This document shows, piece by piece, positions 1 to 8,355 of a DNA stretch of 15,527 nt. Where the stretch lies: contig WQUG01000022.1 in the NCBI GenBank assembly GCA_009785855.1, positions 1-15,527 on the forward strand, in the 5' to 3' direction. A program made the translations under genes and the position numbers. The notes below the pieces were generated by a model, which saw only the letters and a program-made list of their open reading frames with translations, was not told the DNA's origin and searched no databases. Positions within the stretch are counted from its first letter, which is position 1; every line of letters begins with the position of its first letter. The stretch is from Actinomycetes bacterium. GTDB taxonomy: Bacteria > Actinomycetota > Coriobacteriia > WRKU01 > WQUG01.

Positions 1-816
1 CGCCCTGACGCCGTGATCGTCGTCGGCGACGTCAACTCGACGCTGGCCGGCGCACTGGCGGCGGTCAAGATCGGGGTTCCCGTCGTGCACCTGGAGGCGG
101 GGCTGCGCTCAGGTGATATGCGCATGCCCGAAGAGATCAACCGGCTGCTGGCAGACCAGGTCTCCGCGCTGCTGCTGACCCCGACGCGCGAAGCTGGCGA
201 GAACCTGGAGCGCGAGGGTCTGCCGACAGAGCGGATCGTCTTCGTGGGCAACATCATGGCCGAGTCGCTGCTGCGCAATAAAGAGCGCGCCCAGGCCCGC
301 GAGGTCTGCTCCCGCTATGGCCTGCGCCCCGGCGGCTATCTGCTGGCGACCTGCCACCGGCCCGAGAACACCGACGACCCCCAGGCGCTTGCCGCCATCA
401 TCGACGCGTTGGAAGCGGCCCCGCTCCCGGTCCTCCTGCTCGTGCACCCACGCACGGCCAAGGTCCTGGAGCAGCATCAAGGCGGCAACATCATCTTCGC
501 CGAGCCGGTGGGCTACCTCGACATGATCTCGCTGCAGTATGACGCGAAGGCGATCGTCACGGACTCCGGCGGCGTCCAGGAGGAGTCCTGCCTCCTGGGG
601 ACCCCCTGCGTCACGGTACGTCGCAACACCGAGCGGGGCATCACGATCGATCTGGGCGCGAACCGGCTTGTGCCCGCAGAAACCGCCGCTATCAGCGCTG
701 GGATCGAGGAGGCCCTGAGTGCGCCCACGGGCTGGGAGACCCCTGAGTACTGGGACGATCAGGTCGCAGCGCGTGTGGTGGGCGCACTCACCTCAGCGGA
801 GCTCCCGGCGGGCTGA
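1..816 (+). CDS. wecB: UDP-N-acetylglucosamine 2-epimerase (non-hydrolysing), 5' end missing
   Basis: The frame is open from base 1 and ends with TGA at 814-816; the true start lies outside the window. The enzyme interconverts UDP-GlcNAc and UDP-ManNAc in the cytoplasm, feeding ManNAc-type sugars into surface polysaccharide or teichoic acid. Against the E. coli WecB sequence as I recall it, the catalytic residues are all present: GDVNST (window codons 9-14, Asp95 equivalent), HLEAGLRS (30-37, Glu117), MPEEINR (42-48, Glu131) and CHRPEN (around codon 119, His213). The C-terminal nucleotide-binding motif DSGGVQEE and the following TERGITIDLGANRLV are also typical. About 85 N-terminal residues are missing by that alignment; 271 codons remain. 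The last 58 bp overlap the 3' end of the convergent membrane-protein gene. Family assignment is very secure. The precise sugar pathway is inferred. Confidence 0.95.
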   Translation, partial: RPDAVIVVGDVNSTLAGALAAVKIGVPVVHLEAGLRSGDMRMPEEINRLLADQVSALLLTPTREAGENLEREGLPTERIVFVGNIMAESLLRNKERAQAREVCSRYGLRPGGYLLATCHRPENTDDPQALAAIIDALEAAPLPVLLLVHPRTAKVLEQHQGGNIIFAEPVGYLDMISLQYDAKAIVTDSGGVQEESCLLGTPCVTVRRNTERGITIDLGANRLVPAETAAISAGIEEALSAPTGWETPEYWDDQVAARVVGALTSAELPAG

Positions 817-2042
817 GGCTTGCTCCTCATGAAGCCCATGAGCACCCCGGCTGCAACGAAGTAGTAGATAGCGGCGCGGGGATGCTGGAACGAGTCGCTC
901 GTCAGGGCGTTGAAGGCGAATCCTGCCAGGCCTCCGGTCAGCAAGGCCACCATCCAGCGGGTGCTCAGGTCCTGGGCGTACTGGCGCGCGATGAGAACTC
1001 CTGAGATCACGACGCAGACCACTGTCGCCAGGAAGAAGAGTCCGCCCAGGATGCCGATCTCTGCCGCCAGCTGGAAGTAGCTGTTATGGGCGCCGAAGTG
1101 CTGATAGCCCTGGTAAAGGTAGCGATACTGGGTCACCACCCGATGATAGACATCGTAGAAATCCCCCAGGCCTCCGCCGAAGACCGGTCGCTCGCTGATG
1201 CCCTTGAACGCGATCTTCCACAGGCCGAGGCGGAAGTCAGCAGATGAGCCACTGGCGAACATACCCGTGAAACGATAGCGGACCTGTGGTACGAGGGCGG
1301 CCAGGCCCGTCGCGATGAACAGCGGGATCGAGAGCTTGGGTTTGAAGATGAGCGCCGCTATGAAGAGCGCCAGGACCAGCGCCAGCCAGGAGCCGCGCGT
1401 GTAGGTGATATAGAGGGCCGCCACCTGATCGATGATCATGACCGAGACGACGATGCAGAGAATCTTGTTCTTCTTGAAGTAATAGCCGGCAAGCGCCATA
1501 CTCGCCGTGATGAGCACGACCAAAAGCTCTCCGAAGAAGTTCGGGTTCTCGAAGGTCGAATACGCCCGGAAGGGGATCGTGTAGGATTCCCAGAACCAGA
1601 GCGGCGGCGGATAGTGATCGTGATGCGTGAACTGGTATTGAGCGAACAGCGATGACCCGAAGCCAGCGATACAGAGGGCCCAGAGGATCATGATGCGCAT
1701 CCGTTTGTCGCGCGTGATCAGCCCGGTGGCCGGGATGAGCAGGAAGTAGCCGAGATACCGTACCCAGGTCAGCAGGTTGGAGCCGTGCGGGCTCACCACA
1801 GCGATGGAGATCAGCGCCCAGAAAAGGAAGAGGGCCATCGCTATCGCCAGGAACTTGTACAGCGCTCCCTGGGGCTTCAACTTGAAGGCAAGCGGCAGCG
1901 TCGCCAACAGGGCCAGGGGGATGAAGAGGGTGACGGCGTCAAGGGGGCCGACGAGCTTACCGGTCCGCAGAGGGATCGCGACGATCATCAGCGAGACGAC
2001 GACACCCGCCAGTGTTGACTGCCACTGCTGTTCTCTCTTCAT
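759..2042 (-). CDS. O-antigen ligase/polymerase-like membrane protein (Wzy_C/WaaL family)
   Basis: This 427-residue protein is almost entirely hydrophobic segments (roughly ten or more by eye) with a basic N-terminus, as in integral membrane proteins that polymerise or ligate lipid-linked glycans outside the membrane. The family signature is a long external loop after TRGSWLALVLALFIA, with the conserved His-Asn-Ser-Tyr of GAHNSYFQLAAEIGILGG, matching the H-N-x-Y/F...E-x-G-x-x-G pattern of Wzy_C proteins. It is the last gene of the minus-strand operon. Its ATG (2042-2040) overlaps the upstream gene's TGA as ATGA, implying translational coupling. Its 3' end runs 58 bp into the convergent epimerase gene. 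Whether it is a ligase, a polymerase or a related exporter component cannot be told from sequence. Confidence 0.85.
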   Translation of the reverse strand: MKREQQWQSTLAGVVVSLMIVAIPLRTGKLVGPLDAVTLFIPLALLATLPLAFKLKPQGALYKFLAIAMALFLFWALISIAVVSPHGSNLLTWVRYLGYFLLIPATGLITRDKRMRIMILWALCIAGFGSSLFAQYQFTHHDHYPPPLWFWESYTIPFRAYSTFENPNFFGELLVVLITASMALAGYYFKKNKILCIVVSVMIIDQVAALYITYTRGSWLALVLALFIAALIFKPKLSIPLFIATGLAALVPQVRYRFTGMFASGSSADFRLGLWKIAFKGISERPVFGGGLGDFYDVYHRVVTQYRYLYQGYQHFGAHNSYFQLAAEIGILGGLFFLATVVCVVISGVLIARQYAQDLSTRWMVALLTGGLAGFAFNALTSDSFQHPRAAIYYFVAAGVLMGFMRSKPQPAGSSAEVSAPTTRAAT

Positions 2043-3343
2043 ACCGGTTCCTTTTCATTCGCGCCAAGAGTAAATAATATCAGAGGCAGGACCGCAGAGA
2101 ACTGGAAGGTGTTGTAGACGAGTCCCGTGACCGCGCAGATAAGCGCAAGGGAGAGGGCGAGCGCCCGGGAGCGCGCGGGCATCTTCCGGCGTCCCATCCA
2201 GATGATCAGTGCCACAAGTGAGGCGAGCAGCACCGGCCCACCGGACACCAGAGCGCTGAGGTAGTCGTTGTGGATGGCCCGCGCAGAGACCAGGCGCTCG
2301 GTGAGCCAATGCCCCAGCGGCGCCTGCCTGATGAGGCGCAGGGCGTTCGACCAGATCTCGCCGCGCCCGCTCAGCACCAGGTCGATCGTCTTTGAGGTGA
2401 TGCCCTCTGCCCGGATGGTAGCGAACGAATCCACGACCCGGTGTGTGATACCGGGTGCTATCCCAAGGAGGACAAGGATCATAAGAGCAGCCAGCAGCGC
2501 GATGATACCGAAGCGTTTCTGCGGAGTATCAGCAAGTTGTCGGAAGCGTCCCGTGATGCTGCGCCGATAGATCAGAACCCAAGCGACGGCTACGACCACG
2601 GCGGCGAGCAGGGCGCCCCGCGAGGCAGAGAGGACCAGCACGAGGGCCGAAGAGACGAAGCAGAAGACGCGCGTCTTGAGGTGATCCTTCCCGCTGGCAG
2701 CCCATACGGCCACGATCAGCATGAAGATACCCAGGAAGTTCGGATCGAAAGAGAACGAGGCGACGCGGAAGGTCTCGCCCGGCGTCTGATACCAGCGCCA
2801 CTCGAAGAGGGGGAGGTTGAGCTTGTCGTAACTCATCATCGCCGCGGTGAGGGGATTGTTGACATGCAGGAAGCCCAGGACCTCGGCAAGCACGAAGACC
2901 AGAGCGATGACCATGATCGCGAGCATCAGGGCCGCGATGCCCTTCCTGAACTGCTTGCGCTGGGTCCACGCAAGGTAGTAGGCGCCGGGCGCCGCCAGAT
3001 AGAGCAGCACGTAGTTCGCGACCAGGTGGATGGTGGTCGTTGCGAGATGTGTCCGCGCGACAGAGATCGCGAGGATCAGCAGGCTGAGTCCATAGAAGAG
3101 GAGCAGGGGCCACGCGCGCCGCGCCATCACTGAGGGTCGGGGCAGTCGCCCTGTCGCCAGCCCCCAGATGCAGCCTGTGGCCGCCACGAGCACAACGCTT
3201 GCGGTGCCGAAGTACAGCGCTGAGCCGCCCGGCAGGAAGAAGGTCTTGCGCTGGGCGAATATGACCGAAAGCAATATCGAGAACGGCGCGAGAAAGGCGA
3301 GCGCGCGCGCCATCTTCGAATCAGAGGCGACGCTGTCGTTCAT
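2039..3343 (-). CDS. second O-antigen ligase/polymerase-like membrane protein
   Basis: The 434-residue polytopic membrane protein has about ten to twelve hydrophobic segments. It carries the same late-loop signature as its downstream neighbour, in the form RAIHNDYLSALVSGGPVLL, plus an ASRGALLAA segment corresponding to the TRGSWLA segment of the neighbour. This places it in the O-antigen ligase/Wzy-like superfamily, acting on undecaprenyl-linked glycans at the outer face of the membrane. The two proteins are clearly different in sequence, so this is not a recent duplication. One may be a polymerase and the other a ligase (inference). Both ends overlap neighbours by ATGA four-base junctions. 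The ATG is at 3343-3341 and the TGA at 2041-2039. Confidence 0.83.
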   Translation of the reverse strand: MNDSVASDSKMARALAFLAPFSILLSVIFAQRKTFFLPGGSALYFGTASVVLVAATGCIWGLATGRLPRPSVMARRAWPLLLFYGLSLLILAISVARTHLATTTIHLVANYVLLYLAAPGAYYLAWTQRKQFRKGIAALMLAIMVIALVFVLAEVLGFLHVNNPLTAAMMSYDKLNLPLFEWRWYQTPGETFRVASFSFDPNFLGIFMLIVAVWAASGKDHLKTRVFCFVSSALVLVLSASRGALLAAVVVAVAWVLIYRRSITGRFRQLADTPQKRFGIIALLAALMILVLLGIAPGITHRVVDSFATIRAEGITSKTIDLVLSGRGEIWSNALRLIRQAPLGHWLTERLVSARAIHNDYLSALVSGGPVLLASLVALIIWMGRRKMPARSRALALSLALICAVTGLVYNTFQFSAVLPLILFTLGANEKEPV

Positions 3344-4326
3344 GAGAGGACCCCCGCGCAGAACTCAGCGAAGTCCTGAGCTTGGCTGCGCACGCTGAAG
3401 CGGCCGACGTCCTCGCCGGTAGATACCGAGCCGACCTCAAGCGCGCGAGCGATGACCGCGGTCCAGGAAGCCGTGTCGTCGGGATCAAGCGCGAAGCCTG
3501 CGGGCTCTGCTGGCAGGATCTCGGGGATGCCCCCGACGCGGGCGGCGGCAACGGGCGTCTTGCAGGCGAGCGCTTCCAGGACCACGAGCCCCAGACCCTC
3601 CGCACGACTCGGAACGAGCACGAGGTCCGCGCGGTTCATCCAGGCGGCGACCTCATCTTGAGGCAGCTGCCCGGTGAAGATGACCTGCTCGGGCGCTGTA
3701 AGCTCGGAGCCTTCGCCGATCAGGACCAGCTGGTCGAGTTCGCCCGACTCAAGCAGGGGCGCACAGGCCTCGATCGCGCGGTCCTGGCCCTTGACGGGGA
3801 CGAGGTTTCCCACGACCACGATGGTCTTCTTCCCGTGCGCGGGTCTGCGCCGCGGATAGAAGATCGTGTCATCATAGCCCATATTGATCACGGCACGCTT
3901 CGTGTCCGGCGCAAGAGCGAGTCTGTCCATCAGGTAGTGCGAGACGGCGACGACGCCATCAGCATGCTCGGTGGCCTCACGCGACCAGCGTGCCAGCGGA
4001 TCGCTGCGCCCCAGTGAGGTGACATCAGTACCGTGGGCGACCACTACATAAGGCAGGCGTGTGCTCTGTGCGATCCAGGCGCCAGGATAGAGGAAGTGTC
4101 CGACGACCAGGTCGAAGGAACCGGTCCGTGCGGCCTTCAGAGCGCGCTTTCGCAGGGAACGGTACTTGCGCAGGGCGTTGATACTGCCGCTTCGACGGTC
4201 GGTGTTGGCCACGACCTCGACCACATGTCCCAGCTCGCGCAGCGCTTCGACCTGGCGCTGTATGAAGGCGCCGAAGCCGGGATGCTCCGGCGAGGGATAC
4301 ATGCCACTGACGCAGAGCAGACGCAT
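3340..4326 (-). CDS. glycosyltransferase family 4 protein
   Basis: This cytoplasmic, membrane-associated retaining glycosyltransferase has 328 residues, somewhat short for the family (usually about 350-400). The N-terminal GT-B domain begins MRLLCVSGMYPSPEHPGFGAF followed by QVEALRELGHVVEVV. The C-terminal donor-binding domain contains VVVGNLVPVKGQDRAIEA, an IGEGSE turn, and the EX7E motif in AEGLGLVVLEALACKTPVAA followed by VGGIPEIL. These are hallmarks of GT4 enzymes that add a sugar from a nucleotide-sugar donor to a lipid-linked acceptor. The sugar cannot be read from sequence. The ATG (4326-4324) shares one base with the TGA of the preceding gene (TGATG). The stop overlaps the next start as ATGA. 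Confidence 0.92.
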   Translation of the reverse strand: MRLLCVSGMYPSPEHPGFGAFIQRQVEALRELGHVVEVVANTDRRSGSINALRKYRSLRKRALKAARTGSFDLVVGHFLYPGAWIAQSTRLPYVVVAHGTDVTSLGRSDPLARWSREATEHADGVVAVSHYLMDRLALAPDTKRAVINMGYDDTIFYPRRRPAHGKKTIVVVGNLVPVKGQDRAIEACAPLLESGELDQLVLIGEGSELTAPEQVIFTGQLPQDEVAAWMNRADLVLVPSRAEGLGLVVLEALACKTPVAAARVGGIPEILPAEPAGFALDPDDTASWTAVIARALEVGSVSTGEDVGRFSVRSQAQDFAEFCAGVLS

Positions 4327-5378
4327 CAGCGCTGGTCTTCAGGCAGGGCGGACAGGATCAGATCGACGAGGATGTTGACGTCACGGATCGTGCGTTGGGC
4401 GCGCTCGCCCTTCTTCTCGAAGACGATGTCGTCTGCGGTCTCGATACTGTGCAGCCGTCCCTGGGCGATCAGCTCCTTGTCGACTGCGCCCATCACGCCA
4501 CGGAAGGCCGTCCAGGCAGGCGTCCCTAAGGCGACCGCCTCGCGGTTCATGGAGCCGCCGGCAGAGATCACGAGGTCGGCATAGTAGCAGAGGCTCTGGG
4601 CGTCGACGACATGGTCGGGTATCACCACGTTATCCGCGCCGACCTCCCTGATCTGGGGGATCTGTTCAGGTGTGCGGGGAAAGACGACCGCACACACGTC
4701 GGCGCGCGTCTTTATCCGGGCCAGGATCTCGTAGAACAGCGGGTTGTCGTGGTGGTGGTAGGCCGCCATCGAAGGCGGCGTGCGCAGGACCACCAGGATC
4801 TTATCCGGGTCGATCGCCAGTTCGCTCAGTACCTGCTCATCGGGCTCGAAGTCGGCCAGATAGTACTCCTCCTTCAGCCCGGGGAAGGGCGCGTACTGCT
4901 CGCGCGTGCAGCCTTCTGAGGCAAGCATCTCGAAGGGGATCACCTCGGGAAAGATCACCTTGGCAGAACGCGGGATGTTCAGGGTGTGTGACAGCCGGGC
5001 GAACTCGTAGTCCGACATCGTCACATGGGGGATCCCCAGCGCCTTGCAGGCGACAGGCAGGTCGTTGCTGGAATGCGAGAAGGCCAGGGTGAAACCCTTG
5101 TCCTTGCCGAAGCGCTTGAGCGCCCGTGAGCGCACGACGAGCCCGGCGGCCTTCTTGATGAAGTTGGCGCCCTGATGCTTGCCGAGGGGGGTATAGGGGA
5201 GAGCGAAACGATCCAGCAAAGGCAGGGTCTGGGCGTAGTCGCGCGCCGTGACCGTGACCTCCCAGCCGCGCTCTTCGAAGAGCTTGATGATCGGCCTCAG
5301 GACCAGGACCTGCGGTGAGTTCGCGATGTCGACCCAGAGACGTCGGCAGGGTCGCGTTGTATCAGGAAGGTGAGTCAA
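4326..5378 (-). CDS. DUF354 family protein (GT-B-like, glycan-associated), TTG start
   Basis: The 350-residue protein begins its conserved region with LWVDIANSPQVLVLRPI, then FSHSSNDLPVACKALGIP and MSDYEFARLSHTLNIPRSAKV, which I recognise as the DUF354 family (often archaeal, GT-B fold, found in polysaccharide loci). Late motifs YYADLVISAGGSMNREAVALG resemble the nucleotide-sugar site of GT-B enzymes. A sugar-transfer or nucleotide-sugar role is probable but unproven. There is no ATG before the conserved region, so I take TTG at 5378-5376. GGAG at 5387-5384 sits five bases before it and supports this start. It is the first gene of the four-gene minus-strand operon and is divergent from the cytochrome gene. 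Confidence 0.8.
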   Translation of the reverse strand: MTHLPDTTRPCRRLWVDIANSPQVLVLRPIIKLFEERGWEVTVTARDYAQTLPLLDRFALPYTPLGKHQGANFIKKAAGLVVRSRALKRFGKDKGFTLAFSHSSNDLPVACKALGIPHVTMSDYEFARLSHTLNIPRSAKVIFPEVIPFEMLASEGCTREQYAPFPGLKEEYYLADFEPDEQVLSELAIDPDKILVVLRTPPSMAAYHHHDNPLFYEILARIKTRADVCAVVFPRTPEQIPQIREVGADNVVIPDHVVDAQSLCYYADLVISAGGSMNREAVALGTPAWTAFRGVMGAVDKELIAQGRLHSIETADDIVFEKKGERAQRTIRDVNILVDLILSALPEDQR

Positions 5379-5449
5379 ACCAGCTCCGTCACGCTCTGTC
5401 GGGGATGTATCCAGTGCTTATTCTACCGCAATGAGCTGCATCAAGCGTA

Positions 5450-5478
5450 TTGAAAAAGTGCTGCGAGAGGCGTATCAT
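5450..5478 (+). promoter_or_regulatory. sigma-70-type promoter for the heptaheme cytochrome gene
   Basis: TTGAAA (5450-5455) and TATCAT (5473-5478) are each five of six matches to consensus and are separated by exactly 17 bp. Transcription would start near 5485 and give a leader of about 40 nt before the ATG at 5528. The minus-strand operon must also start from this 149-bp gap. On that strand I see only a TAGAAT -10-like sequence near 5430 with no convincing -35. Confidence 0.6.
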
Positions 5479-5511
5479 TGAACATGTCTGTTCATGTCTT
5501 TTTTCGATACG
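5471..5511. promoter_or_regulatory. nested dyads at the cytochrome promoter start site (possible operator)
   Basis: GAACA (5480-5484) and TGTTC (5489-5493) form a dyad with a 4-bp spacer right at the predicted transcription start. It sits inside a wider pair, CGTATC (5471-5476) and GATACG (5506-5511). CATGTCT is also directly repeated (5483-5489 and 5494-5500). The outer left arm overlaps the -10 hexamer, so a protein bound here would probably repress. The regulator is unknown. Confidence 0.4.
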
Positions 5512-5527
5512 TTTGAGAGCGGAGTCG

Positions 5528-7027
5528 ATGCGCACATCATCTAAGAGAGAACTCGCCTGTCTGGCGCTGATCGCGATCTTCGCATGCGCGCTCTGGTCGA
5601 TGGCGGCGCTGGCGGGAGCCGCTCCGACAACGACCGTCTCTCTGTCGACCTTGGGAAACCCTACGGGCGGTGCGCCGCTGCAGGGCGAGACCCCGTTCGC
5701 ACCCAGCTATTTCGGCGCGAACTCCGTCAATGGGAAGTTCCCCTCGAACGGCAACGACTATGTCAAGGACGGGGGTCCTGCAACCTCCACCACCAAAGGT
5801 CTCGAAGGGCGCGGCCCTCACGGCGGCTACGATACGACGACCAACAAGTGCGGCGTCTGCCACTCCGCGCACAACGGAGGCAGCAACGCAAGTGCTACGG
5901 GACTGACCAGCGGCGCACAGCTCCTGCGCACCGGCGTGACCGGCTGCGAGTACTGCCATGTCGGCAGCACCGGCCTGTTCTCGAACGCGACGGTCTACAA
6001 GGCCAGCGGGGGCAACGTGAGCGATCTGGGAGCAGGCAACTCCGGACACGCCATCACCGGCAACCCGGTCACGATACCCGCTTCTGGCAAAGGCACGATC
6101 ACGCTGACCTGTACCTCCTGTCATTCGGTCCATGGTGCGGTCAACAACTGGATGCCCACGGATTTCTACACGGACGGCAGTCACGCCTCGATGGACACCG
6201 CGAAGTACGGCTACAAGCTGCTGCTCGCAGCTCCGGGCGGCGGGACCCCGGTCCCGAACAAGTCCGCGGTGGGGATCGATCCAACGGCCGATCCAGCGAT
6301 CGTCAACCAGTTCGCGCTCTCTATCTGGTGTGAGAGTTGCCATGATAAGACGACCTCGGTCCAGACCATGGAAAGCGCTAACGAGGCGTCGAACTGGTCC
6401 CGGGATACGACGTTCACAGCTTCAGCGACCGGCGGGACGACCCATACGACCGGCAAGATCGCTACGTCCGTTTCGAGTCCGAACATCAACGGGCCCCATG
6501 CCTCGACGCTGGTCGGGGTCGGCACCGGGCCTCTCCAGTGCTACACCTGCCATCGGGGCGGCGGTCTTTCGCCCGCGGTCAAGACCGGATCGGATGCCGC
6601 TCCCTCGCTGCAGCTCGGCAAGCTCGGCTACGAGCAGATGACGAGCGCGTCCTGCTCGATCTGTCACTATGGGACTGCGAGTTATGCGGTCGATCCGGCG
6701 CGCCTTAACGGCACGAGCGACTGGCCGCACAGCTCGACGGGCGATGTCGCCCTTCTGGGCAACTGGACCGTCGATCAGAGTGATCTGTATAATCCGACAC
6801 CCAAGCGGATCACGATCACGACGGCGAACCGCCAGGAGATGCTCTGCAACCGCTGCCATCCCGTCGATTCGAAGGCTTCGACCTCGATCACCTTTATCTG
6901 GGCGATCCATGCCTATACCCACGGCTATCCCACCAACCCCTTGACCGGGTCGTGGGAGACCTCGACGACGGTCGGCACCCTGGGCAGCACCTACAGCCCC
7001 GGTTATAGCACCGGGACCGGACAGTAA
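5528..7027 (+). CDS. exported heptaheme c-type cytochrome (paired-CXXCH type)
   Basis: Taking ATG at 5528 gives 499 residues beginning MRTSSKRELACLALIAIFACA, a classic basic-plus-hydrophobic Sec signal ending near ALAGA. An in-frame start at 5450 would bury this signal, so it is rejected. GGAG lies at 5521-5524, rather close to the ATG. Seven CXXCH heme-binding motifs are visible: CGVCH (residue 108), CEYCH (140), CTSCH (195), CESCH (268), CYTCH (338), CSICH (376) and CNRCH (440). Two have a further His three residues on (CGVCHSAH, CTSCHSVH), as in doubled-CXXCH cytochromes. The spacers are rich in Gly, Ser and Thr, typical of extracytoplasmic proteins. No other membrane segment is evident. 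It probably carries electrons at or outside the membrane; partners and acceptor are unknown. It is a lone transcription unit between its own promoter and a terminator. Confidence 0.9.
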   Translation: MRTSSKRELACLALIAIFACALWSMAALAGAAPTTTVSLSTLGNPTGGAPLQGETPFAPSYFGANSVNGKFPSNGNDYVKDGGPATSTTKGLEGRGPHGGYDTTTNKCGVCHSAHNGGSNASATGLTSGAQLLRTGVTGCEYCHVGSTGLFSNATVYKASGGNVSDLGAGNSGHAITGNPVTIPASGKGTITLTCTSCHSVHGAVNNWMPTDFYTDGSHASMDTAKYGYKLLLAAPGGGTPVPNKSAVGIDPTADPAIVNQFALSIWCESCHDKTTSVQTMESANEASNWSRDTTFTASATGGTTHTTGKIATSVSSPNINGPHASTLVGVGTGPLQCYTCHRGGGLSPAVKTGSDAAPSLQLGKLGYEQMTSASCSICHYGTASYAVDPARLNGTSDWPHSSTGDVALLGNWTVDQSDLYNPTPKRITITTANRQEMLCNRCHPVDSKASTSITFIWAIHAYTHGYPTNPLTGSWETSTTVGTLGSTYSPGYSTGTGQ

Positions 7028-7052
7028 GGTATACTCAGGTCCTGTGAACGGT

Positions 7053-7080
7053 AAGCGCCGTCGCTTCAGGCGGCGCTTTT
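7053..7080 (+). terminator. intrinsic terminator after the cytochrome gene
   Basis: AAGCGCCG (7053-7060) pairs perfectly with CGGCGCTT (7071-7078) around a 10-base loop, and the 3' arm runs into TTTT (7077-7080). It lies 26 bases after the cytochrome stop and 31 before the ilvE start, so it should end the cytochrome transcript. The T-run is short, so some read-through into ilvE is possible. Confidence 0.65.
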
Positions 7081-7111
7081 CAATAGTGTGGGATCAGAAG
7101 GGAGCGGGAGC

Positions 7112-8053
7112 ATGACCATCCCGAGTGTTGATTATATCTGGCAGGACGGCAAGCTGGTCGCCTGGGAGCAGGCCCAAGTCCATGTCCTGACCCATGCGCT
7201 CCACTATGGCTCCGGCGCCTTCGAGGGCCTGCGTTGCTACGCGACGCCGCAGGGTCCGGCGATCTTCCGCCTGCGCGACCACATGCAGCGCTTCCTGAAC
7301 TCAGCCAGGCTGCTCTTCATGGAGCTGCCCTGGAGTCTCGACGAGCTCTGCGAGGCCGTGCGCGCGACCGTTGCGGCCAACAAGCTTGAGCAGTGCTACA
7401 TCCGTCCGCTCGTCTTCCGGGGCTACGGGAGCATGGGCGTCGATCCCCTTGAGGCGCCGGTGCAGTGCATCATCGCGGTCTGGCCCTGGGACAGCTATCT
7501 GGGCGAAGAAGCCCTGGCCAGCGGTGTCGACGTCGGGATCTCGAGCTGGCGCCAGCGCAGCCCTAACGCCTTTCCTCCGCAGGTCAAAGCGACGGCGAGC
7601 TATCTGAACAGCGGGCTTGCCCACGTCGAGGCGGTGCGCCACGGCTACCACGAGGCGATCCTGCTCTCCGAGGCGGGCAAGGTCTGCGAGGGCTCGGGCG
7701 AGAACCTCTTCATCGTGCACGACGGCGCGCTGATCACTCCCCCGATATCTGACGGCGTACTTGCCGGCATCACCCGGGACTCGGTCATGGAACTGGCGCG
7801 CGACTCAGGGATGCAGGTCCGCGAGGAGTCGCTGGTGCGCAGCCAGCTCTATCTGGCCCAGGAGTGCTTCATGAGCGGCACCGCCGCAGAGGTGGTCCCC
7901 GTGCGCAGCTGTGACGGCATCAAGATCGGCACCGGCAAGGCCGGACCCATCGCGCTCGGCCTCCAGAAGGCCTACTTCGCCTGCGTTCATGGCGAGGACG
8001 CTCAGCACCTTGACTGGCTGGCGTTCGTGGAGGGAGTGTCCCATGGCGTCTGA
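7112..8053 (+). CDS. ilvE: branched-chain amino acid aminotransferase (fold type IV PLP)
   Basis: The protein catalyses reversible transfer of an amino group between glutamate and the 2-oxo acids of leucine, isoleucine and valine in the cytoplasm. From ATG 7112 it is 313 residues, the usual length. An upstream in-frame GTG (7088) exists, but AAGGGAG at 7098-7104 is well placed for 7112. Seen motifs: HALHYGSGAFEGLRCY near the N-terminus, PLP lysine 159 in QVKATASYLNSG, EGSGENLFIV, and a late GTAAEVVPV segment. All match IlvE. 4-amino-4-deoxychorismate lyase and D-amino-acid transferase share the fold, but EGLRCY and the overall pattern favour IlvE. It overlaps the next gene by 11 bp. Confidence 0.93.
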   Translation: MTIPSVDYIWQDGKLVAWEQAQVHVLTHALHYGSGAFEGLRCYATPQGPAIFRLRDHMQRFLNSARLLFMELPWSLDELCEAVRATVAANKLEQCYIRPLVFRGYGSMGVDPLEAPVQCIIAVWPWDSYLGEEALASGVDVGISSWRQRSPNAFPPQVKATASYLNSGLAHVEAVRHGYHEAILLSEAGKVCEGSGENLFIVHDGALITPPISDGVLAGITRDSVMELARDSGMQVREESLVRSQLYLAQECFMSGTAAEVVPVRSCDGIKIGTGKAGPIALGLQKAYFACVHGEDAQHLDWLAFVEGVSHGV

Positions 8054-8342
8054 TCCGGTACGGACCGCCGAAGTCGACCGCCTGCTGAAGGCCTTCTCGC
8101 TGCTTGCCACTGACGACGAGCGCTATGCCTTCCTTCTCGACATCTGTACCGTGCGCGAGATCCATGACATCGCGCAGCGTCTCCAGGTCGCAGAGAAGCT
8201 CGATGCCGGCGAGGTCTATGCAGACATCCAGGAGGACACCGGAGCCTCGGCGACGACTATCGCGCGGGTCGCGAAGTGCCTGAACTATGGCGAGGGCGGC
8301 TACCGATCGGTGCTTGCGAAGCTTCAACCATCCAACGAGTAG
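8043..8342 (+). CDS. TrpR-like DNA-binding protein, YerC/YecD family
   Basis: The 99-residue cytoplasmic protein is predicted to bind DNA through a TrpR-superfamily helix-turn-helix. The family pattern is clear: LLKAFSLLATDDERYAFLLD, then CTVREIHDIAQRLQVAEKL, a DIQEDTGASATTIARVAKCL recognition segment and a final LNYGEGGY. YerC/YecD proteins lack an assigned ligand; a Trp-repressor role should not be assumed. ATG 8043 is preceded by GGAGGGAG (8029-8036), located inside ilvE. It overlaps ilvE by 11 bp and ends 13 bp before dnaE, so the three are probably cotranscribed. Notably, a tryptophan-synthase-like gene lies 5 kb downstream. Confidence 0.9.
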   Translation: MASDPVRTAEVDRLLKAFSLLATDDERYAFLLDICTVREIHDIAQRLQVAEKLDAGEVYADIQEDTGASATTIARVAKCLNYGEGGYRSVLAKLQPSNE

Positions 8343-8355
8343 TCTTCGCGCGGCC

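Noticed and set aside
7030..7035. TATACT as a -10 element for ilvE
   Set aside because: No acceptable -35 lies 16-18 bp upstream, and the resulting transcript would begin just ahead of the terminator hairpin at 7053-7080.
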